From Bacteroidales bacterium (GTDB taxonomy: Bacteria > Bacteroidota > Bacteroidia > Bacteroidales > Muribaculaceae): a stretch of 37,399 bases of DNA. How positions within the stretch are numbered: position 1 is the stretch's first letter; the number at the start of each line of letters is the position of its first letter. The stretch spans positions 1 through 37,399 of the forward strand of contig JAUNPQ010000017.1 in NCBI GenBank assembly GCA_030536615.1, in the 5' to 3' direction. The notes beneath the pieces are model-generated. The model was not told where the DNA came from. It was given only the letters and a program-made list of their open reading frames with translations, and made no database searches. Both the position numbers and the translations under genes were made by a program. This document shows, one piece after another, positions 7,239-15,922 of the stretch.

Positions 7239-9539
7239 ATGGTACGTTTCTTTGCATTCCTGATTGCTGTGTCCATAAGCGCCGGGGCATACCTCTCGGC
7301 GCGGACCATACACGGCAATGTCCTTTCCGAAGCAGACTCAACAGCGGTCACCGCGGCATCATGCCGTCTGATCAAAGACAGCGCGGACTTAGCGACCTCG
7401 ACAGTTGATTCCACCGGACATTTTTCCCTTTCCACAGATGCATCCGGACCCATAACCCTCGAAATCAGCATGCAGGGATATATTACCACTGAAATAATCA
7501 TAGAACAGAACACCAAAGATCTACAACTTGGCTCCATTTTCCTTTCGGAGGAAGTCAGCACACTCAATGAACTGACCGTCACGACGCAAGGCACAACCGA
7601 ACGCCGCGGACGCACCATTGTCTATCCGTCGGCAGCCGATGTCAAGGCTTCGGCTACCTCACTGGGACTCTTCCGCAAACTCCCATTCGGCGGTCTGGAA
7701 GCCAATCCCATCACACGCACACTCAAGGTTGACGGGGGGACACCGATGATTCTAATAAACGGCATCCCATCATCTATTGACGATGTGAACGCCCTGTTGC
7801 CAAAGGACATTGAGAAAATTGAATTCTCCCGCATCACTCCCGCCCGCTACATGGACAAAGGCGTCAGCGGTCTTATTGAGATAACCCTGAAGAAACGTAA
7901 TGACGGCGGACAGGTGTATCTCTGGGGCCGGAGCGCGGTGAACACAGCTTTTGTCGACGGCAACATGCGTGCCAGCTACCACCAGGGACCCTCACAGTTC
8001 ACCGTTATGTACAACACCTCCTGGCGCAACTATCAACGAGTCTATGACAATTCAGTGGAATCATACATCGCCCCCGATTTCCGCGCTGACATCACCGGCC
8101 ATGACCGCAACCCTTTCAACTACTTCTTCAATCAGGGACAGATACGATATGACTACAGTCCATCAACAAACACCCTTTTCTCCGCAACATTCAAGACATT
8201 CTCAAACACCACCGGCAACCGTAAGATAGGAGACCTCACAGACAATCAATATGAAAGCTATGAACTGCGGGGAAAAACAAGTTCAAAAGATCTGTCACCT
8301 TCACTTGACCTCTTTCTGCGTCAGGATTTCAACGAGAACAACTCAATGGAGGTCCAGATCGTAGGCACACTCAGCAGCAACGACTACCGGCGCACAAACA
8401 CCTATGATTTTGCCGACGGCAACCAAAACATCTACGACGTGGATGTGGACAGCCGGCGCCGGTCACTGATTTCCGAGATAAACTACATCCACGACTTCAG
8501 CGAACGCACAACGCTCTCCGGCGGTTTCCAGAACACCATGTCACACAGCACCAACAAATATCTTACAAGTGACTATAAACCGGTGCTTACAGAAAACAAC
8601 AACTACATATTTGCGCGTCTGGGACAACAAATCGGTCCGATATATCTCTCGCTGGCCACCGGTGTAAAACTTTTCTGGGTGAAGAATGACATCAACAAAC
8701 GGCATTTTGTACGCAACCTCACCAACGTAAGAGCGTCCTGGACCATCAACAGCAAATGGAGTCTGAACGCCGGCTTCCGCTATACACCTTCAATACCGTC
8801 AATATCATCACTCACTGACTACCCGCAACAAAGCACCCCTTATCTCATTTCAAACGGCAATCCGGACCTCAAAGTTGCCGAAAGATTTCAGTACACCATC
8901 AGCGGAAGTTTCCGCCATAAAAAGTTTTCAGTCTCGGCATTCGTCGGCTATGTTGACATCAAGGACATGGTTACTGATGACGTCAGATATCTTGGCGACG
9001 GCATGTTTCTGAATCAGTCCGTGAACATCAGCAAACAGCGTATGCTTCAGAATGAACTACAGTTTCGCATCAGTGACCTGGCCGGCTTCGGGGCAGCGCT
9101 GCAAATGGACTTGAATCACTACAACAGCGCCGGTGACGGTTGGAAGCACAACCTGACAAGTTTCAACGGATCGATCAGCCTCTGGTGGAATCATGGCCCG
9201 ATAACCATTGAATACTGGCGTAAACTTCCGGGCAAATACCTCACGGCCCACTATGTCGGCAAAGACGAGAACGGCGACGCCCTGTCATTCAACTATCAGC
9301 CGGACAAACACTGGATGATCGGAGTCAGCTGGATGTATATGTTCGATGTCAAAGGCACACGGTATCCGTCATGGAATCTCTCAGACATAAACCCGTCAAC
9401 AAACCAACGCTACATAAAAGACAACGGCAACATGGTGACCCTCAGCGTTCGCTATTCAGCTGACTTCGGAAGCCTGTTCCGCACTGCCCGGCGCAACCTC
9501 AACAACAGCGACAACGGATCCTCGCTGCTTAAGATGTAA
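7239..9539 (+). CDS. Outer-membrane beta-barrel receptor (TonB-receptor type)
   Basis: A 766-residue outer-membrane protein. It has a signal peptide (residues 1-20, VRFFAFLIAVSISAGAYLSA), then a carboxypeptidase-regulatory-like beta-sandwich (about 22-105, ending in the typical GSIFLSEEVSTLNELTVT), a plug-like domain (about 110-225, with LKVDGGTPMILINGIP and IEKIEFSRITPARYMDKGV), and a long beta-barrel. This is the outer-membrane beta-barrel family related to SusC/TonB-dependent receptors, but there is no adjacent SusD and no obvious TonB box. The cargo is unknown. The C-terminus ends in LLKM, not the usual aromatic residue, after a short polar tail. Expression is presumably from the G9-tract promoter at 7088-7142, and a bidirectional terminator follows. 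Confidence 0.85.
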   Translation: MVRFFAFLIAVSISAGAYLSARTIHGNVLSEADSTAVTAASCRLIKDSADLATSTVDSTGHFSLSTDASGPITLEISMQGYITTEIIIEQNTKDLQLGSIFLSEEVSTLNELTVTTQGTTERRGRTIVYPSAADVKASATSLGLFRKLPFGGLEANPITRTLKVDGGTPMILINGIPSSIDDVNALLPKDIEKIEFSRITPARYMDKGVSGLIEITLKKRNDGGQVYLWGRSAVNTAFVDGNMRASYHQGPSQFTVMYNTSWRNYQRVYDNSVESYIAPDFRADITGHDRNPFNYFFNQGQIRYDYSPSTNTLFSATFKTFSNTTGNRKIGDLTDNQYESYELRGKTSSKDLSPSLDLFLRQDFNENNSMEVQIVGTLSSNDYRRTNTYDFADGNQNIYDVDVDSRRRSLISEINYIHDFSERTTLSGGFQNTMSHSTNKYLTSDYKPVLTENNNYIFARLGQQIGPIYLSLATGVKLFWVKNDINKRHFVRNLTNVRASWTINSKWSLNAGFRYTPSIPSISSLTDYPQQSTPYLISNGNPDLKVAERFQYTISGSFRHKKFSVSAFVGYVDIKDMVTDDVRYLGDGMFLNQSVNISKQRMLQNELQFRISDLAGFGAALQMDLNHYNSAGDGWKHNLTSFNGSISLWWNHGPITIEYWRKLPGKYLTAHYVGKDENGDALSFNYQPDKHWMIGVSWMYMFDVKGTRYPSWNLSDINPSTNQRYIKDNGNMVTLSVRYSADFGSLFRTARRNLNNSDNGSSLLKM

Positions 9540-9555
9540 GAAGCGGCAAAACGAC

Positions 9556-9607
9556 AAAAACAGCAGGGATGCACTCCGCCATCAGGAGCGCATCCCTGCT
9601 GTTTTTT
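9556..9607. terminator. Bidirectional terminator between convergent genes
   Basis: CAGCAGGGATGC (9561-9572) pairs with GCATCCCTGCTG (9590-9601), and CTCC/GGAG extends the helix inside. It is flanked by AAAAA (9556-9560) and TTTTTT (9602-9607), so it can stop transcripts from both the receptor gene and the cupin gene. Confidence 0.92.
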
Positions 9608-9615
9608 ACTACTGA

Positions 9616-10434
9616 TTATTTCAGACTCAGGTATTCCTCGTCAGAGACCGGTTCAAGCCATACATTTGAACCATTCTCGCCGGGAATCTCAAATGCCAGA
9701 TGCGCGAACCATGAATCCTTGGCTGCACCATGCCAATGCTTCACATTGGCGGGGATGTGGATCACCGTCCCCGGCAGAATCTCCACTGCAGGTTTTCCCT
9801 CTTCCTGATACCATCCGCGTCCGGCAACGCCCACAAGCATCTGGCCGCCTCCGGAGGTTGCCTTGTGAATATGCCAGTTGTTGCGGCATCCGGGCTCAAA
9901 AGTGACATTTGAAAACGGCACCTGCGAGTCGGATATGCGAGCAAGATAACTATTGCCCTTGAAGTACTTGGCATACGCCGTGTTGGGCTCGCCGATCGGG
10001 AATATCATTTCCTGCTGAAAGCGCTCCTTCTCGGTTGATGCATCCGCAGGATCCGCCCAGACCTCTTTCGCAACCCTGAATCCGGCCCACGCATTAGGCC
10101 ATCCCGCATAGAAAGCAGCCTGAGTCAGCAGCGCGGCAATCTCCTTGCGGGTGATGCCGTGGCGCTTTCCCATTTCAAGATGTGAGCGGAACGATGAATC
10201 AATGAGACCCTTGCCCAACAGAATGGAAATTGTCACCATACTGTGGTCATGCAGTGAAAGTGTGCTGTCATTCCAAACCGCTTCGCCAAACAGAACATCA
10301 TCGTTGAGTTCGGCAAACTTCGGAGCGAAATCGCCGAGAACAGTACGCCCGGCTGTCTGGGTTATTTTCTGCTGTGCCATTGCATTTAATGAAATTAAAA
10401 TTATCGACAATAAAAGAAGAGCTGCTTTTTTCAT
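9616..10434 (-). CDS. Exported carboxymuconolactone decarboxylase-like / cupin fusion
   Basis: A 272-residue two-domain protein with a signal peptide (AALLLLSIILISLNAMAQ). Residues about 35-125 resemble the carboxymuconolactone decarboxylase (CMD) family (HDHSMVTISILLGKGL, then ITRKEIAALLTQAAFYAGWPNAW). Residues about 165-265 form a cupin with metal-binding-type histidines in WHIHKATSGGGQ and in HIPANVKHWHGA. Neither the Cys-x-x-Cys nor the single active-site Cys of AhpD-like CMD enzymes is visible, so peroxidase activity is not supported. The fusion is known among bacterial quercetin/lactone-type cupins, and the substrate is unknown. It is a single-gene unit with its own -7 box and a shared bidirectional terminator. 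Confidence 0.85.
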   Translation of the reverse strand: MKKAALLLLSIILISLNAMAQQKITQTAGRTVLGDFAPKFAELNDDVLFGEAVWNDSTLSLHDHSMVTISILLGKGLIDSSFRSHLEMGKRHGITRKEIAALLTQAAFYAGWPNAWAGFRVAKEVWADPADASTEKERFQQEMIFPIGEPNTAYAKYFKGNSYLARISDSQVPFSNVTFEPGCRNNWHIHKATSGGGQMLVGVAGRGWYQEEGKPAVEILPGTVIHIPANVKHWHGAAKDSWFAHLAFEIPGENGSNVWLEPVSDEEYLSLK

Positions 10435-10475
10435 ATTGACTGAAAGTTACAAGAGGACCGTATACATTTACACCG

Positions 10476-10483
10476 CAAAATTA
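10476..10483 (-). promoter_or_regulatory. -7 element for the CMD-cupin gene
   Basis: The minus strand reads TAATTTTG, followed by about 35 bases of leader before the ATG at 10434. It lies immediately downstream of the U-run of the preceding operon's terminator. No -33 TTG at the usual spacing. Confidence 0.5.
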
Positions 10484-10485
10484 CT

Positions 10486-10518
10486 AAAAAAGCCATACAA
10501 CTGTTTTGCTGTATGGCT
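10486..10518 (-). terminator. Terminator of the six-gene envelope operon
   Basis: On the minus strand AGCCATACA (10510-10518) pairs perfectly with TGTATGGCT (10491-10499) around a ten-base loop and is followed by a U-run (forward AAAAA at 10486-10490). It lies 48 bases past the stop codon of the transglutaminase-like gene. Confidence 0.85.
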
Positions 10519-10565
10519 CAATTTTATATCCTTTCAGGTCCACCGGAAACAACGGCAGCCGTCTG

Positions 10566-12104
10566 TCAGCGTGAATTGTAGACACTGATAGCCTTGGCCT
10601 GCGCCAGAGACACCGCTGAATGCCCCGGCGACATATGTCCCGAGCAGGTAGGTTCACACACATAGTAACGGCGCCCGTCGATGACAAGATAGTCACCCTG
10701 CATGTCTCCGTCGGCAGGCGGACAGACAGCCGCAAGCAGATGCCCGGGCACATAGATCAGGGCAACATCATAGCCGAGAATGTCATGAACCATGCGGGCA
10801 AAAATTATGGCATGGTCCTCACAGTCGCTCTTAGGATAATAAAGGGTCTCTTCAGGAAAGAAAGCCCTGTCACCGCCCCATATCTCATCATCATACCCAT
10901 ATGGCAGACTGTTCTGACACATGCTCAGAATGACATCAACAGCGTCATAGGGAGACTTGCCCTCCACAGCCCGACGCAGTTCCGTATAAAACGTTGACTT
11001 GACATCATCGCTGAACGGTGTACGCGCACAGATGGCCCAGCGTGACACAAAATTGTCATTATAAGCACAGGGCGGATACGTCTCAAAGAATTTCATAAGA
11101 CCATTGCAGACCGAGACATTTATGTCCGGCGAGCCTGAGAACGTGGACATTCGGCGCAATTTGCACATAGACCCTGTGACACGCGGCAAAGTCACTTCAA
11201 CACTCACCGGTGCCACACCGGTGTCGGCAATATCATCATAACTTATATAGCTGTTGAATTTTTTCCGGTTGAAGCAGTAATAACGTTTCCCTGAAGCATC
11301 CATGGCCATATTCCGGTTGTAGAACAACGCCTGAGAAGCAAAGAGCACATCCAGGCTGCCGTCAATCAGCGCATACTTGACACACAGGCCGCTGTTGCGC
11401 AAAACATATCCGGCAAGCATCGCAGCTTCATCCGGCCGTCCGGGAAATTTGGCATCGGCAAGTCCATGCACCATTGTCATATAGGCCCAGTCACACAGAT
11501 TCAGGTCGCGACGCATCCGCTGACAATCAGCAAGCATATTCCGGCAACCGCCCTGATCAAGTTTACGCCATGCAGCAGACACAGACGTATTCGATGGAGT
11601 CCCAAGATTGATATCCGGACAGTCGGACACTTTCACATCTGTAAAATCATAAAGCCGGTATGTAAGCGTCTTTTCAGGCTTCGGCTGTGGAACAGGCTTC
11701 GGTTCCGGTTTTGGTTGAGGCACCGGCTCGGGATCCGGCTGAGGCTTGGGAACAGGATCAGGCTGAGGCCGTGGTATGTCTATGATCTCCATGTCCCATT
11801 CCCGGTCACGGATAGGGCGCCGGTCATCGCCATCACGCTTGCGTATCGGAATCGGCTTATCGCGCCAGCGCGGGATTGTCTCACCGGAAACAGCCGCATA
11901 CTGCTTCCATGCCCTTTCCAGAAAATCCGCGTATTGCTTGTCTGCATCCGCCACAAACCCGTCAAAGTCCTGACGTGCCTGTTTCGTAAACGCGTCAAAA
12001 TCTGTCGTTAATGCAGAAGAATTCTTATCCCTGTCTTTTCCGGCTCCATACGCTGCCTGAATACAGGCCAACACGCCTAAGGCTATCAATATCCCTGATT
12101 TCAT
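10566..12104 (-). CDS. Exported transglutaminase-like protein with proline-rich linker
   Basis: A 512-residue exported protein, last gene of the envelope operon. The signal peptide is residues 1-20 (SGILIALGVLACIQAAYGA). A charged helical stretch follows (about 25-75), then a Pro/Lys/Gln/Glu repeat linker at about 110-145 (PKPQPDPEPVPQPKPEPKP), which may span or bind cell wall. The C-terminal domain is transglutaminase/cysteine-protease-like: the motif KSDCEDHAIIFARM supplies the candidate Cys428, and VPGHLLAAV the candidate His455. The usual Asp of the third site appears as Glu484 in YYVCEPT. Catalysis (crosslinking, amide hydrolysis) is inferred only. The middle region has many Cys residues. 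It ends before a strong terminator. Confidence 0.75.
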   Translation of the reverse strand: MKSGILIALGVLACIQAAYGAGKDRDKNSSALTTDFDAFTKQARQDFDGFVADADKQYADFLERAWKQYAAVSGETIPRWRDKPIPIRKRDGDDRRPIRDREWDMEIIDIPRPQPDPVPKPQPDPEPVPQPKPEPKPVPQPKPEKTLTYRLYDFTDVKVSDCPDINLGTPSNTSVSAAWRKLDQGGCRNMLADCQRMRRDLNLCDWAYMTMVHGLADAKFPGRPDEAAMLAGYVLRNSGLCVKYALIDGSLDVLFASQALFYNRNMAMDASGKRYYCFNRKKFNSYISYDDIADTGVAPVSVEVTLPRVTGSMCKLRRMSTFSGSPDINVSVCNGLMKFFETYPPCAYNDNFVSRWAICARTPFSDDVKSTFYTELRRAVEGKSPYDAVDVILSMCQNSLPYGYDDEIWGGDRAFFPEETLYYPKSDCEDHAIIFARMVHDILGYDVALIYVPGHLLAAVCPPADGDMQGDYLVIDGRRYYVCEPTCSGHMSPGHSAVSLAQAKAISVYNSR

Positions 12105-12125
12105 AGTTAATAGTTTAGAGAGTGT

Positions 12126-14030
12126 TTAATCAACTGATTTCACATGCACCTTGCCGTCTTTATAAAAGTGGGGCAACCTGTACAGACCGAAATTAGGATC
12201 GGGTTCCGACTGCCATGTGCGCACAAAAATCTTGGGGCTGTCCATGTTCTCATAGTTGAGTCCTATCAGCAGATAGCCATGATCACAATAGTTGGACGAA
12301 TAATAATCCTGCTCAAGCTGTATGCCATAGATGTCGCGGCCATCATCAGCGCGGTCAATCATCACACTGTTGAACCGCAGGCGAATATACTCCTTGCTGC
12401 GGAAACCTCTGTCCAGATGTTCAAGAAAATCATATTTGTTGTCAAATCTGTTTTCACGCTGTTCCCGGACCATCCTGAAACCACCGTCAACATTACGGCG
12501 CTTCACCGTCATCTCAGTCACGGTGATGATCTTGGCATAGTCATCGAATATTCGGGAGATATAGTCTAGATCCTTCAATGCATAGGCGGTCTGATAGTTC
12601 TCAAGGAACATGCAGAGATATTTTCTGGAGCGTTCAGGCACATCAGCCATACACATAATATTGTCCTCAACGGTTTTGCCAAGCCCGAATGACAGATTGC
12701 ATATCCTTCCCTCAGGATTGAATGTGAACACCACATCTTCCGTAAAGTTACGGTGAACACCATTCCTAAAGGCAAATGACATCTGCATTCCACGTGCCAT
12801 TGTCAGCCCCTCGAATTCAGTATAGACAAACTGCGGCGTGCCAACAATCCGGGCTTTGCCATCCCTGACAAGTTTCTGGAACTGACTGTAGCCATCGCCG
12901 GTAAACATCGCGGCATCAATGCCATAGTTGCGGCTGCGAATACTTTTGACAATCTCGGACATGACACGGTTATAACGGTCCGATGCAGGTCCGTCAGGAA
13001 TAGCTGCCGGTCTTGATGCTTTAGCATCCGGGAACATTGAGAATGACTCGCGCTGCTGCTGAGGCACTGCCCGGGGCTGTTTCTGCATCTGGCCATAACC
13101 TGACGCCTGCGCACGGTTGAATTCCTGACCCGGACGCACCGTAATGGCCGAGCGTGTGAATCCACAGTCGTCAGGCACAAGGCGCATCACAGCATCGACT
13201 TCCGGATCAAGTTTGCTCTGGTTTCTGAAAGCATACTCTATGTTCAGATTGTAGAGTGTCGTGTCGCTGCTGCCCGTAAGCTCTATCTGGCCCATGCCGT
13301 CCTTGGCGGCATAAGTGCTTTCATGGCCCATGTCGTTATAGGTAAACTCAAGCGACGTGACAGGCTTTCCCTTATAGGTGAAATACAGATCCACATCATA
13401 GTCCCTGCGACTGTCCACGGCCACACGCACATCATCAAGGATCTCCTCTATCTGCTCCGGCAGCCACGTTGACAGAAGTTCTCCCCCATACACTTCCTCC
13501 GATGGATTCCGCAACGTCTTCAGCAGGCAATACGCCCAGTAATAGTTTCTAAGCGCCACATCGACTTTGCCTGATGCCTTGGCATTGTCCGCATTGTCAA
13601 TCATGGCGAAGATCTTGTTGCGGCGTCCGTCAAAAATCCTGTCAACATCGCTGCGGCGTATCCAGCGCACCACATGAGCCTTGGGCGGTTTCGAGATCAC
13701 GAACATACGCACATCTGTCAGATGGCCGTACGAATAGGTCTTCACCGCCGACTTGAACAGTGAATTGTCACTGACAAGATGGCCGTTGGCCTCCTTGCGT
13801 GTGTTTCGGTTTTCCACATCAACCACAACATCTGAGCTGATTGAAGTCAGCAACCGCCGGAATGCCTCATTGTCGGCTCGCTCGGTTGTCTCGCCCTCAC
13901 CTTCGCCCCAGTAATAGTTGCCTGATGTCTGTATCTCGGTAAGTGTCTGGGCACACGTTTTCAATCCCGTCAGCCGGGGCAAAGTCAACATCAGCGTAAA
14001 CGCCAGAACAGTTCCTGTCCTTATTGTCAT
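12126..14030 (-). CDS. Exported LPP20-like protein, large form
   Basis: A 634-residue exported protein. The N-terminal signal (VLAFTLMLTLPRLTGLKTCAQ) has a Cys near its end but no good lipobox. After it, NYYWGEGEGETTERADNEAF and the following ~100 residues resemble the LPP20/FlgO-like fold, in which a polar helix packs on a small sheet and residues such as ERADNEAFRRLL mark the helix. The rest (about residues 200-634) is not a family I recognise; it holds an alternating beta-rich region and a Gln-rich stretch (QMQKQPRAVPQQQRES). It lies 21 bases before the transglutaminase gene and 107 bases after the small LPP20 lipoprotein gene. A role in surface assembly is inferred from context. Confidence 0.6.
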   Translation of the reverse strand: MTIRTGTVLAFTLMLTLPRLTGLKTCAQTLTEIQTSGNYYWGEGEGETTERADNEAFRRLLTSISSDVVVDVENRNTRKEANGHLVSDNSLFKSAVKTYSYGHLTDVRMFVISKPPKAHVVRWIRRSDVDRIFDGRRNKIFAMIDNADNAKASGKVDVALRNYYWAYCLLKTLRNPSEEVYGGELLSTWLPEQIEEILDDVRVAVDSRRDYDVDLYFTYKGKPVTSLEFTYNDMGHESTYAAKDGMGQIELTGSSDTTLYNLNIEYAFRNQSKLDPEVDAVMRLVPDDCGFTRSAITVRPGQEFNRAQASGYGQMQKQPRAVPQQQRESFSMFPDAKASRPAAIPDGPASDRYNRVMSEIVKSIRSRNYGIDAAMFTGDGYSQFQKLVRDGKARIVGTPQFVYTEFEGLTMARGMQMSFAFRNGVHRNFTEDVVFTFNPEGRICNLSFGLGKTVEDNIMCMADVPERSRKYLCMFLENYQTAYALKDLDYISRIFDDYAKIITVTEMTVKRRNVDGGFRMVREQRENRFDNKYDFLEHLDRGFRSKEYIRLRFNSVMIDRADDGRDIYGIQLEQDYYSSNYCDHGYLLIGLNYENMDSPKIFVRTWQSEPDPNFGLYRLPHFYKDGKVHVKSVD

Positions 14031-14070
14031 GTCAGTTCAATGCTTATATATATGTCAGTCCAAATATGAG

Positions 14071-14114
14071 CCTGGCGGATGTGATGATCGTCCTGTCATG
14101 CTTCATCCGTCAGG
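14071..14114. other. Intercistronic hairpin inside the envelope operon
   Basis: CCTGGCGGATG (14071-14081) pairs with CATCCGTCAGG (14104-14114) with one non-Watson-Crick position. No U-run follows on either strand. It sits in the only long gap (107 bases) of the operon and might be a processing or stability element. Confidence 0.35.
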
Positions 14115-14137
14115 CGGTATGTGTGCTTTCAATCAGA

Positions 14138-14770
14138 TTATTTTCCCATCATACGGTCAAGCTCGTCCTTGACTGATTTGCGGAATTCCTCGGCACGGAG
14201 TTCAATTTTGATGCGCTCCTCATCGGAAATGTTATCTTCACCATACTCCTTATTGAGCGCTTTCTTATAGCTCCTTGCCATGTCATCGGCCAGCTTGGCC
14301 ACATCTCCGCGATATTCAATGCAGACATAACAACGATACTGCCCGTTCTTCTGCTTGTAAGTGTCCGTATTTATAACTACGAGTCCACTGACTTCTATGG
14401 CTGCCAAGGTCTGAGTCAGTCGTTCCTCTGTTCTCGCGCTATCATCAATCTTCATTGTCTGCTCGTCATCTGACTTGGATTTATTCACCCTCATGCTGCT
14501 CTGGCGATCAGCAGTAGAGACCTGCGTTTTTAACTTGCGCACAAACTCACCTCTTGCCTGATTCTCTGCATAGGCACGTGCATCATCGGCATAGGTCGCT
14601 ATCGCCTCTCCCCAAGCACGGACATCTGCGTTTTCCTCGGCAAGCTGTTGAGACCGCGGTTTCTGGAGAAGCTGCATATCATCAAGTTTTGTTACTTCTT
14701 TCTTGGATGAGCAACCGGCAGTTGCCATCACACACAGTGCCAGCATGGCTACATAGATAAATTTCTTCAT
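14138..14770 (-). CDS. LPP20-like lipoprotein
   Basis: A 210-residue lipoprotein: signal peptide with lipobox ATAGC (Cys20), then a domain resembling LPP20 family lipoproteins (RAWGEAIATYADDARAYAEN, and the strand YRCYVCIEYRGDVAKLADDM). These domains are usually periplasmic or surface-exposed and take part in outer-membrane assemblies in other bacteria. The C-terminus is a charged helix (EERIKIELRAEEFRKSVKDE), possibly a coiled coil. It is 14 bases downstream of the Ser/Tyr-rich lipoprotein gene and upstream of the larger LPP20-like protein, so two relatives are encoded side by side. They may form a hetero-complex; that is inference. Confidence 0.7.
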   Translation of the reverse strand: MKKFIYVAMLALCVMATAGCSSKKEVTKLDDMQLLQKPRSQQLAEENADVRAWGEAIATYADDARAYAENQARGEFVRKLKTQVSTADRQSSMRVNKSKSDDEQTMKIDDSARTEERLTQTLAAIEVSGLVVINTDTYKQKNGQYRCYVCIEYRGDVAKLADDMARSYKKALNKEYGEDNISDEERIKIELRAEEFRKSVKDELDRMMGK

Positions 14771-14784
14771 AATGATTGGCTATT

Positions 14785-15897
14785 TTAAAAATTTGAAATT
14801 GTAAATGAATATATCTGCAAGGAATAATCTCTGTAGTATGATCCACTGCCAGAAAACCTGATTGAGGGCTGTATAGCCGTTCCGTAGCAACGTTTATAAG
14901 CCCTTATGGTCTGGCGCATTCCTGTTGTCAACGAGGTGTATGATGAATATTGATCATAGTATACAGAAGTAGAAGTTGATTCTGTCCAGACATAAAAATC
15001 AACATTGGTCACACAGGCAATATTAGAAATATAGCTATAATCATCAGAGCTAAAAGAATAGCTTGGCAGATAAATGGTTGTGCTGTAACTGCCGCTGTAG
15101 GAATATGCCCCCGCTTCCTCATATTGATACTCCTCACGCGTCCAGTTGGCATAATCGTCATCCGCAGGAATCGCCACAAATCCACTCTCACCTGCGCTTA
15201 ACGTACTCTTCTTGTCGAATTTATATACATAGCTCCCTATCTTCAGATTAGGCATTGATGTTGTATAGATATAATCCGAATACCACTTGCCATCATCTTC
15301 CTGATGAAATTGCATTGTCTCCGTCTCATAACCGAAATTATCCTGACTGGTGCTTCCCGACATACTGTATTTGGCGAAATTGTACTTCACCTCCTCAGGT
15401 TCTGACTCTGACACAAATCGCACTCTCCCGGACACGGGTTTCAACAAAGCGGTCAGGTCAAAGATACCATTGGCGAACGTGAAAGTGGCAGCCGCCTGAG
15501 TCCGGTAATATGCTCCCGTCGCATCATATATGCCGGTATACCCTGCCGGTTCGCGGACATGCTCCTGATAGTAGACCTGACAAGGCTCTTTTGAGAGTGG
15601 TGTGCCGTCATAGTTATAGACTGTCCACCCGTCGGAAGTGCTGTATGTGGCATAGACATCCTTGCTCGCATCAACAGCATGACCGGTACCGGTAATCATC
15701 AGGATTGCCCCGTCAGGCCAGACATATTCATCTGAACGCGCTCCGGAATCAAACCCTACTCCCCCGCTGTAACGCATCGGGTAGCTTCTGGCAACAACAT
15801 CTCCCCCCGTGTCAGGCACAGCAGGTTCAGAATCCGAACAGGAAACAGCTGCCACGCCCAAAAGGCCGCAAAAAAATATTTTAATTGAATTTCTCAT
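14785..15897 (-). CDS. Ser/Tyr-rich lipoprotein of unknown function
   Basis: A 370-residue lipoprotein with signal peptide and lipobox AVSC (Cys20), then SDSEPAVPDTGGD. It is not a family I recognise with certainty. The opening after the lipobox (MRYSGGVGFDSGARSDEYVWPDG) and the beta-rich composition recall fimbrillin-like surface lipoproteins of Bacteroidales, but no polymerisation motif can be shown. The C-terminal half is very rich in Ser and Tyr (for example AGAYSYSGSYSTTIYLPSYS), with few charged residues, as in surface adhesins. Position in the operon, 25 bases after the BACON protein gene and 14 before the LPP20 lipoprotein gene, points to a structural surface role. Confidence 0.65.
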   Translation of the reverse strand: MRNSIKIFFCGLLGVAAVSCSDSEPAVPDTGGDVVARSYPMRYSGGVGFDSGARSDEYVWPDGAILMITGTGHAVDASKDVYATYSTSDGWTVYNYDGTPLSKEPCQVYYQEHVREPAGYTGIYDATGAYYRTQAAATFTFANGIFDLTALLKPVSGRVRFVSESEPEEVKYNFAKYSMSGSTSQDNFGYETETMQFHQEDDGKWYSDYIYTTSMPNLKIGSYVYKFDKKSTLSAGESGFVAIPADDDYANWTREEYQYEEAGAYSYSGSYSTTIYLPSYSFSSDDYSYISNIACVTNVDFYVWTESTSTSVYYDQYSSYTSLTTGMRQTIRAYKRCYGTAIQPSIRFSGSGSYYRDYSLQIYSFTISNF

Positions 15898-15922
15898 CGT
15901 TATGCTTATTTCAGTTAGTCAA

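Noticed and set aside
10491-10518. Hairpin upstream of the cupin gene as an operator
   Set aside because: Its U-run on the minus strand directly after the transglutaminase gene makes an intrinsic terminator the simpler reading.
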